A DNA stretch of 64,000 nt from CAZUZD01 sp964624465 (GTDB lineage Bacteria > Planctomycetota > Planctomycetia > Isosphaerales > Isosphaeraceae), in the NCBI GenBank assembly GCA_964624465.1, contig CAZUZD010000003.1, forward strand, positions 1 to 64,000, given 5' to 3'. Shown here one piece after another: positions 25,992 through 34,737 of the stretch; the first letter of the stretch is position 1, and each line of letters opens with the position of its first letter. Made by a program: the position numbers and the translations under genes. A model generated the notes under the pieces. It saw only the letters and a program-made list of their open reading frames with translations. It did no database searches and was not told the origin of the DNA.

Positions 25992-27821
25992 ATGCCCCAG
26001 CGACCGCACCCTGCTCGATACGCCCCCGTGCTCGCGGCCTGGATGCTCGGCCTCTCGTCCTGGCCCGTCACGGCCCGGGCGCAGGTTCCGGACGGTCCCC
26101 CGTTGACGGCCCCGCTGGCCGGCCCGGGGAGCCCAGTCGTCACCCCGTCGACCCCCAACGTCAAGCCGGTCGCACCGGCGCTGGTGCGTCCCGCCCCCGG
26201 ACTGGCCTCGCCGCCAGTTCCGACCACCTCGGGCACGGGCTCCGTCTCGGCGGTGCCCGATGCCGAGGCCGAGACCGCCCTGGCCCAGGCGCTCGAGCTG
26301 GAGCGCCAGTTCAAGTGGTCGGCGGCGATGGACGTGTATGAGAAGGCGCTGGACCGCTGGCCGGCCCGCGTCGACCTGCGGCACCGGCTCCGACTCTGCG
26401 AGACCCACTACCGGCTGAACCGCCGCTACCAGGACCGCAGCTTCCGCAGCGTGTTGCTGCGGCTGTCGCAGAATCAGGCGATCGACCTCTACGACGAGAT
26501 CCTCGAGCGGATCCAGTCGCACTACGTCGAGCCGATCTCGTTCGTGCCCCTGCTGCGCCGAGGGCTCGACAACCTGGAGGTCGCCCTCCGCGACGCCACC
26601 TTCCTCAAGACCAACCTCCCGGGCGCCGAGCCCAGCCGGGTGCAGGCCCTGCGGCAGTGGCTCACCGGTCGCCGGGAGCAGCTGGCCGCGGGCGACCGGA
26701 TCGAGGTCCGGGCCTTCATCGCCGAATGCTGTGCGGTGGCCGGCCAGTCGGTCGGCCTGACCCCCGCCGCGGTGGCCATGGAGTTCGCCTATGGCGCCTG
26801 CGACTCGCTCGATGACTACACGGCGTACCTGAGCCCCGATCGCCTCGACGACCTGTTCGCGGTCATCGACGGCAACTTCGTGGGCCTGGGCGTCGAGCTC
26901 AAGACCGACGACCAGGGGCTCAAGCTCGTCGGGGTGATCCCCGGCGGCCCCGCGGCCGAGGCGGGGCTCAAGGTGGGCGAGAAGATCACGAAGATCGGCG
27001 GCCAGTCGATCGCCGGCCTCGGCCTCGACGAGGCAGCCTCGAAGCTCCAGGGTGCGGCGGGCACGGCCGTCGACCTGGTGATCCTCGACGCCGGCGGGAC
27101 GAGTCGCGCGGTGCGGTTGCCGCGGCGTGAGGTCGAGGTCAAGAGCGTCACGGCCGCCCGGATCGTCGACCCGGCGGCGGGCATCGGCTACCTGCGGCTC
27201 GACGGCTTCCAGAAGACCTCGACCGATGAGCTGCGGTCGTCGATCGCGGTCCTCCAGCAGCAGGGCCTGCGTTACCTGATTCTCGACCTGCGCGGCAACC
27301 CCGGCGGCCTGCTGGACGTGGCCGTCGAGATCGCCGACGAGTTCCTCGAGAGCGGGGTCATCGTCTCGACCCGGGGCCGGGCCGTGAACCAGAGCATGGT
27401 CTACCGGGCCCGCCCGGGAGCTGCCTGGCGGATGCCGGTGGCCGTCCTGATCGACCACGACAGTGCCAGCGCCAGTGAGATCCTCGCCGGGGCGCTCAAG
27501 GACAACCACCGGGCCCAGGTGCTCGGCGAGCGGAGCTACGGCAAGGGTTCGGTCCAGAGCATCTTCCAGCTCCGGACCGCGCCGGCCGGCCTCAAGCTCA
27601 CCACGGCCAAGTTCTACTCGCCGCTGAACCGGTCCTACAGCGAGCAGGGGGTCGACCCGGACATCCAGGTGCGCACCGCGCTCAAGCCGCCGGCCGACGC
27701 CGCCGGCCTGCCGGCCCCCGAGCCGGCCGAGAACGCCGCCGAGCGGCTGGGCAAGCCGGAGACCGACCCGGTGCTCCAGCGGGCCATGGCCCAGGCCCGC
27801 CGGCAGATCACGGCCCGCTGA
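25992..27821 (+). CDS. S41 family C-terminal processing protease
   Basis: A 609-residue secreted protease. The signal peptide is PVLAAWMLGLSSWPVTARAQ with an AxA site. A Pro/Thr-rich linker and a TPR-like helical segment (AQALELERQFKWSAAMDVYEKAL) precede an N-terminal helical domain (YDEILERIQSHYVEPISF, LDDYTAYLSPDRLDDL), a PDZ domain (GNFVGLGVELKTDD, GGPAAEAGLKVGEKI) and the S41 core with DLRGNPGGLLDVAV, Ser493 in DSASASEILAG and Lys518 in SYGKGSVQS. It is CtpA-like and shorter than Prc. ATG 25992 is preferred over GTG 25974 because it starts the signal peptide cleanly and has GGGAGG 10 nt upstream. Its targets are probably envelope proteins. A hairpin terminator follows at 27858-27890. Confidence 0.92.
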   Translation: MPQRPHPARYAPVLAAWMLGLSSWPVTARAQVPDGPPLTAPLAGPGSPVVTPSTPNVKPVAPALVRPAPGLASPPVPTTSGTGSVSAVPDAEAETALAQALELERQFKWSAAMDVYEKALDRWPARVDLRHRLRLCETHYRLNRRYQDRSFRSVLLRLSQNQAIDLYDEILERIQSHYVEPISFVPLLRRGLDNLEVALRDATFLKTNLPGAEPSRVQALRQWLTGRREQLAAGDRIEVRAFIAECCAVAGQSVGLTPAAVAMEFAYGACDSLDDYTAYLSPDRLDDLFAVIDGNFVGLGVELKTDDQGLKLVGVIPGGPAAEAGLKVGEKITKIGGQSIAGLGLDEAASKLQGAAGTAVDLVILDAGGTSRAVRLPRREVEVKSVTAARIVDPAAGIGYLRLDGFQKTSTDELRSSIAVLQQQGLRYLILDLRGNPGGLLDVAVEIADEFLESGVIVSTRGRAVNQSMVYRARPGAAWRMPVAVLIDHDSASASEILAGALKDNHRAQVLGERSYGKGSVQSIFQLRTAPAGLKLTTAKFYSPLNRSYSEQGVDPDIQVRTALKPPADAAGLPAPEPAENAAERLGKPETDPVLQRAMAQARRQITAR

Positions 27822-27857
27822 ACTTCCGACGAACCGCACCGTCCGATTCCCGGACCC

Positions 27858-27890
27858 GGCCGGGGACGCTCCCAGGAGCGATCCCCGGCC
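27858..27890 (+). terminator. Terminator after the S41 protease gene
   Basis: GGCCGGGGACGCTCC (27858-27872) pairs with GGAGCGATCCCCGGCC (27875-27890) with one bulged T and a two-base loop; a larger loop is likely in practice. No T tract. Confidence 0.6.
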
Positions 27891-27896
27891 GTGGTC

Positions 27897-27925
27897 TTGG
27901 CGGCCGGCCGGGCAGGCCGCACAAT
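27897..27925 (+). promoter_or_regulatory. Possible promoter of the propeller-protein gene
   Basis: TTGGCG (27897-27902), 17 nt, CACAAT (27920-27925), just after the hairpin. Each hexamer matches consensus at four positions. It would favour ATG 28002 as the translation start. Confidence 0.4.
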
Positions 27926-28001
27926 GGTCGCAGCAGCGGCGGTCCGATCGAGCGGCCAGGTGGCCGCCGTCGGCCACCCGGGGCCCGAGGCACCTCGCCC
28001 G

Positions 28002-30032
28002 ATGGCGGACGGAACCCGACGCGGCGCGCAGCTGAGCCCGACGCCCGCCTGGACCACGATCACCGACGCCCCCCTCAAGGGCTTCTGCCTGGCGCGCGAG
28101 GCCAACCTCCTGCTCGCCTGGGACGAGAGCCAGACGATCCACCTGATCGATGGCCAGGGCGCACGCATTCACTCCGAACGCGCCCCCGCGCCCGTGATCG
28201 CCTGCAGCATCAGCGACACCGGCACCCTCATCGCCCTGCTGCTCGGCGGCCCGAGGCTGCTGCTGCTCGATCACGACCTGAGCCCCATCTCCGACCGCCC
28301 GGCGCCCGGCGGGTCGAACGGCGTCGAGGTCGATCCGCACGGCCGGTTCCTGGCGGTCGGCAGCCGTTCGACCGAGACGACCTTCTTCACCCGCCACGGC
28401 CGCGTCGCCGGCAAGCTCGAGACCCGCCAGCCCCTGACCCTGATGCGGTTCGTGCCCGGCTTGCCCGTCTTCCTGGCCGCCACCAGCCTGGGGCACCTGA
28501 TGGCCGTCGGCCTCGAGGCGGCCGGCTCGGCCGACTCGCTGCGGTTCGAGCCGATCTGGGAGCAACGCCTGCTCTCGAACCTCGGGCGCATCGAGTGCAC
28601 CGGCGACGGGTCGCTGGTCCTGGCCAGCTGCTACAACCTGGGCCTCCAGCGCTATGATCTGGAAGGGCACAACGAGGGGGCGTATCACCTGGGTGGCACG
28701 GTGACCCACGCCGTCCCCGACTTCGCTGGCCGGCTGATCGCGGCGGCGACGATGGAGGGCGAGCTCTTCCTGCTGAACCAGGCCGGCAACATCCGCTGGC
28801 GGACGACCCTGCCCCGGCCCGCCAACGCCCTGGCCATCGACCCGCTCGGCCGCGCCCTCATCTACGGCCTGCCGACCGGCGAGATCACCAAGCTCGACAT
28901 CGAGGCCCGTGCCGGGCATCCTGTCTCCGCTCCGGCCCCGGCGGCTGTGCCCGCCCGTCCAGGCGCTCCGGGCGCAGGCCCGAGGGCCGTGGCGGCGGTC
29001 GCTGGCGAGCCGCCCGCCGCGGCGTTCGCCTCGGGCGGCAGCATCCGGTCGCCCGCCTGGAGTGTGCCGATCGCCCGTTCAGATGAGGAAGCGTCCAACG
29101 CCGAGCCCGCCGTGCTCGACGAGCCGCCCCGGGTCGCCTGCCTGACCCGGACCAACCGGCTCCAGCTCTTCTCGGCCGAGGGCCAGGCGCTGGGCCAGAC
29201 CCCCGAGCTCAACGGCGCCGGTCGAATCGTCCGGTCGGCCCCGGGCTGGCTGGCGGCCGCGACCGACCGATCGCTGCTGCTCTACGACGCCCGTCGCAAG
29301 GGGGCACACCGGGTCGACCTCAACCTGTACCAGCTCACGCACCTGGAAGTCCGGCCGGATGACTACGGGCTTGCCGTGATCCAGGAGCGGGACCGGCTGG
29401 GCCGGGCCACGGTGGCGGGCCGCTGGGTCTGGAAGCATGAGCTCCGCAGCCCGGTCGAGAATCTTGCCATCGGCCCCGGGGCGTTCACCGCCGTGAGCAC
29501 CGAGGCCGGCGAGCTGCTCGTCTTCGACCCCACCGGCGAGCCGGCCGGCCGCTATCAGACGAGCCCGGCCGAGCCCCTGCTGCTCTGCGAGGCGCCCCCG
29601 ACGGCCGCGGTGCCCGGCCTGACCTGGATCACCCTGGCCCGCCGGGCCCAGGTGCTCCGGGGTCACCGCGCCGACGGCCGGGTGATCTGGGAGTCGCCCA
29701 CGCCCTGGGAAGCGTGGAGCCTGCAGCGGGTGGGGGCCCACGCCGTGGTTGCCGCCCCCGACGGACGGGCTCAGGCGTTCGACGTCGCCGGCTACCTCAC
29801 CGCCCAGGCCCAGGCCGAGTCCTCCCCGTCCGAATTCATCGCCGGGCCCCGGGGTGAGGTCTGGCGGCTGGTGCGCCGGGACAGCCAGCTCCTGTGCACC
29901 GACCTGTCCGGCCAGGTCCGCTGGCGCGCCGTCTTCACCGTCACCCCCGGCCCCATGGTCGGTTCCCCTCTGGGCGTTGCCGTGCTCCACGGCCGCGAAC
30001 TGGCGTTCTTCCCGAACCCCGAATCGCTCTGA
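28002..30032 (+). CDS. Cytoplasmic beta-propeller (WD40/PQQ-like) protein of unknown function
   Basis: A 676-residue protein without signal peptide or membrane helices. It is made of repeating short beta units such as GFCLAREANLLLAWDES, ACSISDTGTLIALLLGG, NGVEVDPHGRFLAVGSRS, NALAIDPLGRALIYGLPTG and WLAAATDRSLLLYDARR, the pattern of a seven- or eight-bladed WD40/PQQ-like propeller, perhaps two. A Pro/Ala-rich linker near residues 305-350 splits it into two propeller halves. ATG 28002 is chosen; the frame is open upstream to TTG 27891 but those residues overlap the possible promoter. Propellers usually scaffold protein interactions. It is followed by a 415-bp gap. Confidence 0.7.
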   Translation: MADGTRRGAQLSPTPAWTTITDAPLKGFCLAREANLLLAWDESQTIHLIDGQGARIHSERAPAPVIACSISDTGTLIALLLGGPRLLLLDHDLSPISDRPAPGGSNGVEVDPHGRFLAVGSRSTETTFFTRHGRVAGKLETRQPLTLMRFVPGLPVFLAATSLGHLMAVGLEAAGSADSLRFEPIWEQRLLSNLGRIECTGDGSLVLASCYNLGLQRYDLEGHNEGAYHLGGTVTHAVPDFAGRLIAAATMEGELFLLNQAGNIRWRTTLPRPANALAIDPLGRALIYGLPTGEITKLDIEARAGHPVSAPAPAAVPARPGAPGAGPRAVAAVAGEPPAAAFASGGSIRSPAWSVPIARSDEEASNAEPAVLDEPPRVACLTRTNRLQLFSAEGQALGQTPELNGAGRIVRSAPGWLAAATDRSLLLYDARRKGAHRVDLNLYQLTHLEVRPDDYGLAVIQERDRLGRATVAGRWVWKHELRSPVENLAIGPGAFTAVSTEAGELLVFDPTGEPAGRYQTSPAEPLLLCEAPPTAAVPGLTWITLARRAQVLRGHRADGRVIWESPTPWEAWSLQRVGAHAVVAAPDGRAQAFDVAGYLTAQAQAESSPSEFIAGPRGEVWRLVRRDSQLLCTDLSGQVRWRAVFTVTPGPMVGSPLGVAVLHGRELAFFPNPESL

Positions 30033-30447
30033 AATCCAGGCCCGGTTGCCGGGATGATCAGATCGGGGGAGAATTCTCCATCACAGCCGGCGGCCCCGGA
30101 CGTATGGTGCATGGGTGATCGCGCTTTGGCTGCGAGCCGGGGGGTGTGGGGGCAACTCGATCCCCTGGGGGGAAGCCTCTGGGGCACACCTTGGCCCGAC
30201 CGGCGGCGTCTGGCGCAGACCTTGCAGGATCAGGGCCGTCGGATTACGGTAGACGCACTCGACAGCGTCCAGGGAAGGATCCAGATCGACGTCGTCTTCC
30301 GTGGCAGAGCCTCATGCCACACGCTGTCGAGTCTGGTCGGTGCCCTCGTCCTGGACGATCGCCCGGTCAGTGGAGCCCGACCCGCGGGCTGGACGCTTCT
30401 GGGCACCCGCTCGGTTCCGGCGGGTGTCTCGGTTGGGGAGGTCGGTC

Positions 30448-30903
30448 ATGACTGCTCCCTGTCCCTGCGTGCCCGGCCTCGGGCCCATCGAACGCCAGAG
30501 CGTTCATGTGGTGGGCCACGTCGAGGCCTTGAGGCACAAGTGGATCGAGAGCGAGAAGGCGGGCCGAGACCTCGGTGAGTCCGCGATCCTCTCGTGGGTC
30601 AAGGCGCACTGGAACGGCTTCCTCCGCGCCCGCTGGATCGAGCACCTCGAAGGCCGGGTCTTCTGGCTCGAACTCGACCACGACGACTTCGGCCTGCTCC
30701 AGCAGACCTTCCGGGGCTCGTTGATCTTCGACGAGATCCTCTGGCACCTCAAGAACGGCTGGGAAAACCTCGACGTCATCCTCTGGGCCCGTGCCCGAGC
30801 CCTGCCGATGGATGAGGTCCTCGACATCCTCGAGCAGCTCGACATCAACAGCCGCCGCATCGAGTTCGAGCTCGAGAGCCGCCTGCTCCTCTCCGGTTAC
30901 TGA
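30448..30903 (+). CDS. Small protein of unknown function
   Basis: A 151-residue cytoplasmic protein I cannot assign. It begins with a Cys/Pro segment (MTAPCPCVPG), then VHVVGHVEALRHKWIESEKAGRDLG, a Trp-rich segment (ILSWVKAHWNGFLRARWIEHL), VFWLELDHDDFGLLQQTF, and a helical tail (VLDILEQLDINSRRIEFELE). The strong mix of conserved-looking Trp, His and acidic residues suggests a folded domain. The start is firm: GGAGG at 30437-30441 with a 6-nt spacer to ATG 30448. The 415-bp gap before it (30033-30447) holds no feature I can support, only a weak open frame. A hairpin between this gene and the convergent recQ closes the unit. Confidence 0.75.
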   Translation: MTAPCPCVPGLGPIERQSVHVVGHVEALRHKWIESEKAGRDLGESAILSWVKAHWNGFLRARWIEHLEGRVFWLELDHDDFGLLQQTFRGSLIFDEILWHLKNGWENLDVILWARARALPMDEVLDILEQLDINSRRIEFELESRLLLSGY

Positions 30904-30974
30904 CCCGGATCGGCCCGACCCGGTTCCGTCAGGCACCCTGGAGCCTCACCCCCCGGCATGGCCCTGTCCGGCTG

Positions 30975-30998
30975 GATCCCTGCAGCGTCGCAGGGATC
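30975..30998. terminator. Bidirectional terminator between the small gene and recQ
   Basis: A 9-bp perfect stem, GATCCCTGC (30975-30983) and its complement (30990-30998), loop AGCGTC, between the convergent stops at 30903 and 31019. Confidence 0.6.
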
Positions 30999-31018
30999 TG
31001 GGGCTGCACCATCAGCCA

Positions 31019-32515
31019 TCAGTCTGCGGGATTCTGCCGCAGGCAGTTGTCGCAACGGCCGCAGGTGAGCGGATCGGCCTCGTCGCCGTGGCCGAAGGCC
31101 GAAAGCAGGGCCTGCCAACGGCAGCGTCGGGTCACCGCATAGTCAAGCACCTGCTGGAGCTTGAGCCGATCCGACTCGTCGCGCTCGCGGCTCGAACTCG
31201 TCAGGCGCCCGAGGGCCTCGCGGTCCAGGTCCGGCTTCAGCAGCTCGAACCGCCCCCGGCGGTCCTGCGACACGACCCCCTGGGCCACGAGCAGGTTCAG
31301 GACCAGCCGGAGTCGCACGGGCGGGATCGGGGCAATCACCCGCAGGGCGTCGAGATCCGGGGCCTCGGCATCGGCCCCGGTCGCCAGCCGCCTCAGGGCG
31401 TGGTGGACGTTGACGAGGTCGTTGGTGTCCGGGTACCGGCGCGCCTGGAAGAAGCGGTACAGCCGGGCGTCGTCGGGATGATGCAGCAGCAGCGCCGACG
31501 CCGGCGCGCCGTCACGGCCGGCGCGGCCAAACTCCTGGTAGTACGCCTCCAGGGTCGGCGGCAGGTGGTGGTGGATCACGAACCGGATGTCGGGCTTGTC
31601 GATGCCGAGCCCGAAGGCGTTGGTCGCGACCATCACCCGCACCGAGCCGGCCATGAACCGCTCCTGCGCCTGGGTGCGGCGGCGGGACGCCATCCGGCCG
31701 TGGTAGCCGGCGGCATCGATGCCGCGCTCCGTCAGCCAGTCGGTGAGCTCCTCGACCGCCTTGACGGTGGCCGTGTAGATCAGTCCCTGGCCCTCATGGG
31801 CGTCGAGGCCGGCAAGCAGCCGGGTGCGCCGCTGGGTCTCGTCGGCGACCGGGGCCGTGCCGAGGGCGAGGTTCTCGCGGTAGAAGCCGGTGTGCACGAC
31901 CTCGGCGTCGGGGATGCCCAGCAGCCGTCCGATGTCGCGGATCACGTCGTCGGTCGCCGTCGCCGTGAGGGCGAGCACCGGCGGCCGGCCGAGGTGGTCG
32001 ATGGCCGCGCCGACGGTCAGGTAATCGGGCCGGAAGTCGTGCCCCCACTGGCTCAGGCAGTGCGCCTCGTCGACGACGATCAGGTCGATCGGGCCCCGGG
32101 CGACCAGGCGCTCGCGGAAGTCGGGATCGGCCAGGCGTTCGGGGGTCGCGTAGAGAAACTCCAGGTGGCCGGCGTCGAGCAACTCGAGGGCCTCGGCCCG
32201 CTCGGCCGTCGAGAGCCCGCTGTGCAGGGCGGCCGCCCGTTTGCCGCGGGCCCGCAGGCTGTCAACCTGATCCTTCATCAGGGCGATCAGCGGGCTGATG
32301 ACCACGGTGGTCCCCGGCAGCGCCAGCGCGGGCAGCTGGAAGCACAGGCTCTTGCCCGATCCGGTGGGCATGACGACGATCGCGTCACGGCCCTCGAACG
32401 CGGCGGCCGCGGCCTGACGCTGGCCGGGCCGGAACTGGCGGAAGCCGAAGTGCTCGCGCAGGGCGGCCTGGAGCACCCGCCCGGTCTGGGGCAGGGCCGG
32501 GGTGGCAGAACTCAT
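31019..32515 (-). CDS. recQ: ATP-dependent DNA helicase RecQ
   Basis: A 498-residue RecQ helicase that unwinds DNA 3' to 5' in recombination and repair. FGFRQFRPGQ forms motif 0, MPTGSGKS (about 49-56) is Walker A, VVDEAHCLSQWGHDFR is the DEAH box with the RecQ aromatic loop, LTATAT is motif III, and the second RecA domain has ATNAFGLGIDKPDIRFV and QEFGRAGRDG. The C-terminus carries the zinc-binding Cys set (RRCRWQ, then TCGRCDNC). There is no HRDC domain after the zinc region, so this is the short form. ATG 32515 is chosen (GGAG 7 nt upstream); a longer start at 32602 would add an Arg-rich leader before the conserved region. Confidence 0.95.
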   Translation of the reverse strand: MSSATPALPQTGRVLQAALREHFGFRQFRPGQRQAAAAAFEGRDAIVVMPTGSGKSLCFQLPALALPGTTVVISPLIALMKDQVDSLRARGKRAAALHSGLSTAERAEALELLDAGHLEFLYATPERLADPDFRERLVARGPIDLIVVDEAHCLSQWGHDFRPDYLTVGAAIDHLGRPPVLALTATATDDVIRDIGRLLGIPDAEVVHTGFYRENLALGTAPVADETQRRTRLLAGLDAHEGQGLIYTATVKAVEELTDWLTERGIDAAGYHGRMASRRRTQAQERFMAGSVRVMVATNAFGLGIDKPDIRFVIHHHLPPTLEAYYQEFGRAGRDGAPASALLLHHPDDARLYRFFQARRYPDTNDLVNVHHALRRLATGADAEAPDLDALRVIAPIPPVRLRLVLNLLVAQGVVSQDRRGRFELLKPDLDREALGRLTSSSRERDESDRLKLQQVLDYAVTRRCRWQALLSAFGHGDEADPLTCGRCDNCLRQNPAD

Positions 32516-32617
32516 CAGGGGACTCCGATCTCGCGGCGTCGCACGGGGCGCGGGCCGGCCTCCGGCCCCAGCATGCCTCCGGCACGCCCGGCCCGGACGC
32601 AACTGTCGGGCCGGCGC

Positions 32618-33376
32618 TCACCAGTACCGCTGCTCGGACCAGGGATCTCCGAGCCGGTGGTAGCCGTTCTGCTCCCAGAATCCGGGCTGATCGTCGGCGC
32701 GGAACTCGACGGCACGCACCCACTTGGCGCTCTTCCAGGCGTACAGGCGCGGCACCACCAGCCGGAGCGGTGCCCCGTGGTCGGCCGAGAGCGGCACCCC
32801 GTTGTGGGCCCAGGCGAACAGGCAATCGTCGCCCAGGAACTCCGACAGCGGCAGGTTGGTGGTGAACCCCTGCTCGGCATGTACCAGCACGAACTGCACC
32901 CCGGGCTGCAACTGCACTCGCTCCATCAGGTCGCGCACCAGAACGCCCTCCCACTGGTTGTCCAGTCGACTCCAGTGGGTGACGCAGTGCATGTCGGCCA
33001 GCACGCGGGAACCTGGCAGGGCACGCAGGGCGTCCCAGGTCCAGGACACGGGCGTCTCGACGAGCCCACGAAATTCGAGTGACCAGCGGGCCAGGTCGAT
33101 CTTCGGTACCGTGCCGGCGTGCAGCACGGGCCATCGGCCAGTCTTGACCTGGCCGGGTGGGATTCGCTGCTCACGGCGGGTATCCGGGCTCACGATCAGC
33201 GGCCTATCGTCGCCGGCGCCGGGCCCACCGGCCGACGCCACGGCTGCGGGACTGGGCCGGAGCAGGCTGGCCACGCCCCTGGCCGCGATCCGGGCCAGCT
33301 CCAGGGGGCCCGCCGAGAGCGGGCGGCTCGTCGGCGTGGCGTCGTCTGGCCCGGGCGGCGGAGGGCTGGCGGTCAT
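32618..33376 (-). CDS. Molybdopterin-dependent oxidoreductase, sulfite oxidase/YedY-like
   Basis: A 252-residue protein with the sulfite-oxidase molybdopterin fold. Cys131 in LADMHCVTHWSRLDN is the expected molybdenum ligand; DNQWEGVLVRDL, VHAEQGFTTNLPLSEFLGDD and NGVPLSADHGAPLRLVVPRLYAWKSAKWV are the family's cofactor-binding segments. The ~85-residue N-terminus is Pro/Ala/Gly-rich and shows neither a twin-arginine motif nor a hydrophobic core, unlike exported YedY/MsrP, and no MsrQ heme partner is adjacent. It is therefore probably cytoplasmic with an unknown electron partner and substrate. It is divergent from the phosphatase gene to its right. Confidence 0.85.
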   Translation of the reverse strand: MTASPPPPGPDDATPTSRPLSAGPLELARIAARGVASLLRPSPAAVASAGGPGAGDDRPLIVSPDTRREQRIPPGQVKTGRWPVLHAGTVPKIDLARWSLEFRGLVETPVSWTWDALRALPGSRVLADMHCVTHWSRLDNQWEGVLVRDLMERVQLQPGVQFVLVHAEQGFTTNLPLSEFLGDDCLFAWAHNGVPLSADHGAPLRLVVPRLYAWKSAKWVRAVEFRADDQPGFWEQNGYHRLGDPWSEQRYW

Positions 33377-33558
33377 GAAGTGTCTCCAGGTGGCAGGGTT
33401 CGGAGGGCCGGGCCGGGCAGGGGGGCCCTGGAATGATCGTAGGCGGCACCCGGGTCAAAGTCGCCTCCTGAAACCGCCGGAACCGCCGATGGGTAGCCAC
33501 TCCAGCGAAGTCCGTGCGGGATTGCCAGCCAAGGGCCAGCTGTGGAGGCTTCAGGATC

Positions 33559-34737
33559 ATGCCAACGCGTCGCGAATTCCTGGGCGTGGCCGCCGCCGGC
33601 GCGGCCGGGGCCGCTCTCGGCCGCGACGCCCGTGCTGACGAGGCCGCCGCGCCGCCGCGGACCGCATACGACGGCCCGAACGTCATCCTCGTTCGCTTCG
33701 GCGGTGGGGTGCGCCGGCAGGAGACGATCACGGAGGGGGCCGAGTACGCGCCATTCCTGAAGACCGTGCTGGCCCCCCGCGGCGTCCTGTTCCCGAACAT
33801 GGGGATCGCCTCCCGCGAGGGGGTGCAGACCAGTCACGGCGAGGGCACGCTCAACATCCTCACCGGCCGCTACGACGAGCACCGCGACGTCGACGGCAAG
33901 TTCCTGGGGGCCCGGTTCGAGTCGAAGCTGCCGACCCTGTTCGAGGCCTTCCGGCGCCGCTACGAGATCCCCACCCACCAGGCGCTCATCATCAACGGTG
34001 AGGACCGGCTCGACGAGGAGTTCTACTCCTTCAGCAACCACCACCTGTTCGGCGTGGACTATCGTTCGGCCGTGCTGAGCCTGTACCGCTACAAGGTGTA
34101 CCTGCTCCGCGCCGATCTCCAGGCCGGCCGGTATCGCGGCGAGGAGGAGCAGGCGCGACGGGCGGACCTGGCCCAGCTCGAGCAGGTCGACCGCCGCTCA
34201 CGCGACGTGCATGCCACCGACCCGAACATCGAGCGCTTCTGGGCCCAGTGGGCCTCGTACTACGGTCGCACCGGCATGATCAACCCGCGCGGCGATCGGC
34301 TGCTCGCCGAGCTGGCCGTGCGGGCCATGTCGCAGTTGCAGCCCCGGCTCATGCTCGTGAACTTCAACGACCCGGACTATGTGCACTGGGGGAACAAGGC
34401 GCACTACACTCTGGGCGTGACCATCGTCGACGAGTGCCTGCGGCGCCTGCACGAGGCCGCCGAGGCCAACGAGTTCTACCGCGGCCGCACCGTGTTCGTC
34501 GTCGTCCCCGACTGCGGCCGCGACAACAACCCGCTGGCCCCGGTGCCGTTCCAGCACCACTTCAACTCGCGGAGCGCCCACGAGGTGTTCTGCCTGGTCA
34601 GCGGCCCGGGCGCCGATCGGGGCCAGGTGGTGACCCGAGCCACCGAGCAGTGCAGCGTGGCCCGCACCGTGGCCGGCCTCATGGGCTTCACCATGGAGTT
34701 CGCCGACGGCCCGGCTCTCGAGGAGGCGTTCGCATGA
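33559..34737 (+). CDS. Tat-exported alkaline phosphatase-superfamily protein
   Basis: A 392-residue protein with a twin-arginine leader (TRREFLGVAAAGAAGAALG) and cleavage near ARA|DE. The mature part has features of the alkaline phosphatase/sulfatase fold: NVILVRFGGGVRRQE, SREGVQTSHGEGTLNILTG, FNDPDYVHWGNKAHY and VPDCGRDNN followed by HHFNSRSAHEVF, which supply Asp and His residues for two metals. The usual nucleophile is not obvious. ATG 33559 is chosen because it begins the Tat signal (AGGA just upstream). The stop overlaps the ATG of the next membrane-protein gene (34734-34737), so the two are translationally coupled. The substrate is unknown. The 182-bp divergent gap before it shows no clear promoter. 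Confidence 0.75.
   Translation: MPTRREFLGVAAAGAAGAALGRDARADEAAAPPRTAYDGPNVILVRFGGGVRRQETITEGAEYAPFLKTVLAPRGVLFPNMGIASREGVQTSHGEGTLNILTGRYDEHRDVDGKFLGARFESKLPTLFEAFRRRYEIPTHQALIINGEDRLDEEFYSFSNHHLFGVDYRSAVLSLYRYKVYLLRADLQAGRYRGEEEQARRADLAQLEQVDRRSRDVHATDPNIERFWAQWASYYGRTGMINPRGDRLLAELAVRAMSQLQPRLMLVNFNDPDYVHWGNKAHYTLGVTIVDECLRRLHEAAEANEFYRGRTVFVVVPDCGRDNNPLAPVPFQHHFNSRSAHEVFCLVSGPGADRGQVVTRATEQCSVARTVAGLMGFTMEFADGPALEEAFA

Noticed and set aside
25758..28919. 1053-residue minus-strand frame across the S41 protease and propeller genes
   Set aside because: Spans two genes and their terminator; antisense artefact of high GC.
30054..30578. Open frame with a stretch DALDSVQGRIQIDVVFRG in the 415-bp gap
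   Set aside because: No SD, overlaps the firm start at 30448 out of frame, and no family is recognised; it might be a small or decayed gene but I cannot support it.
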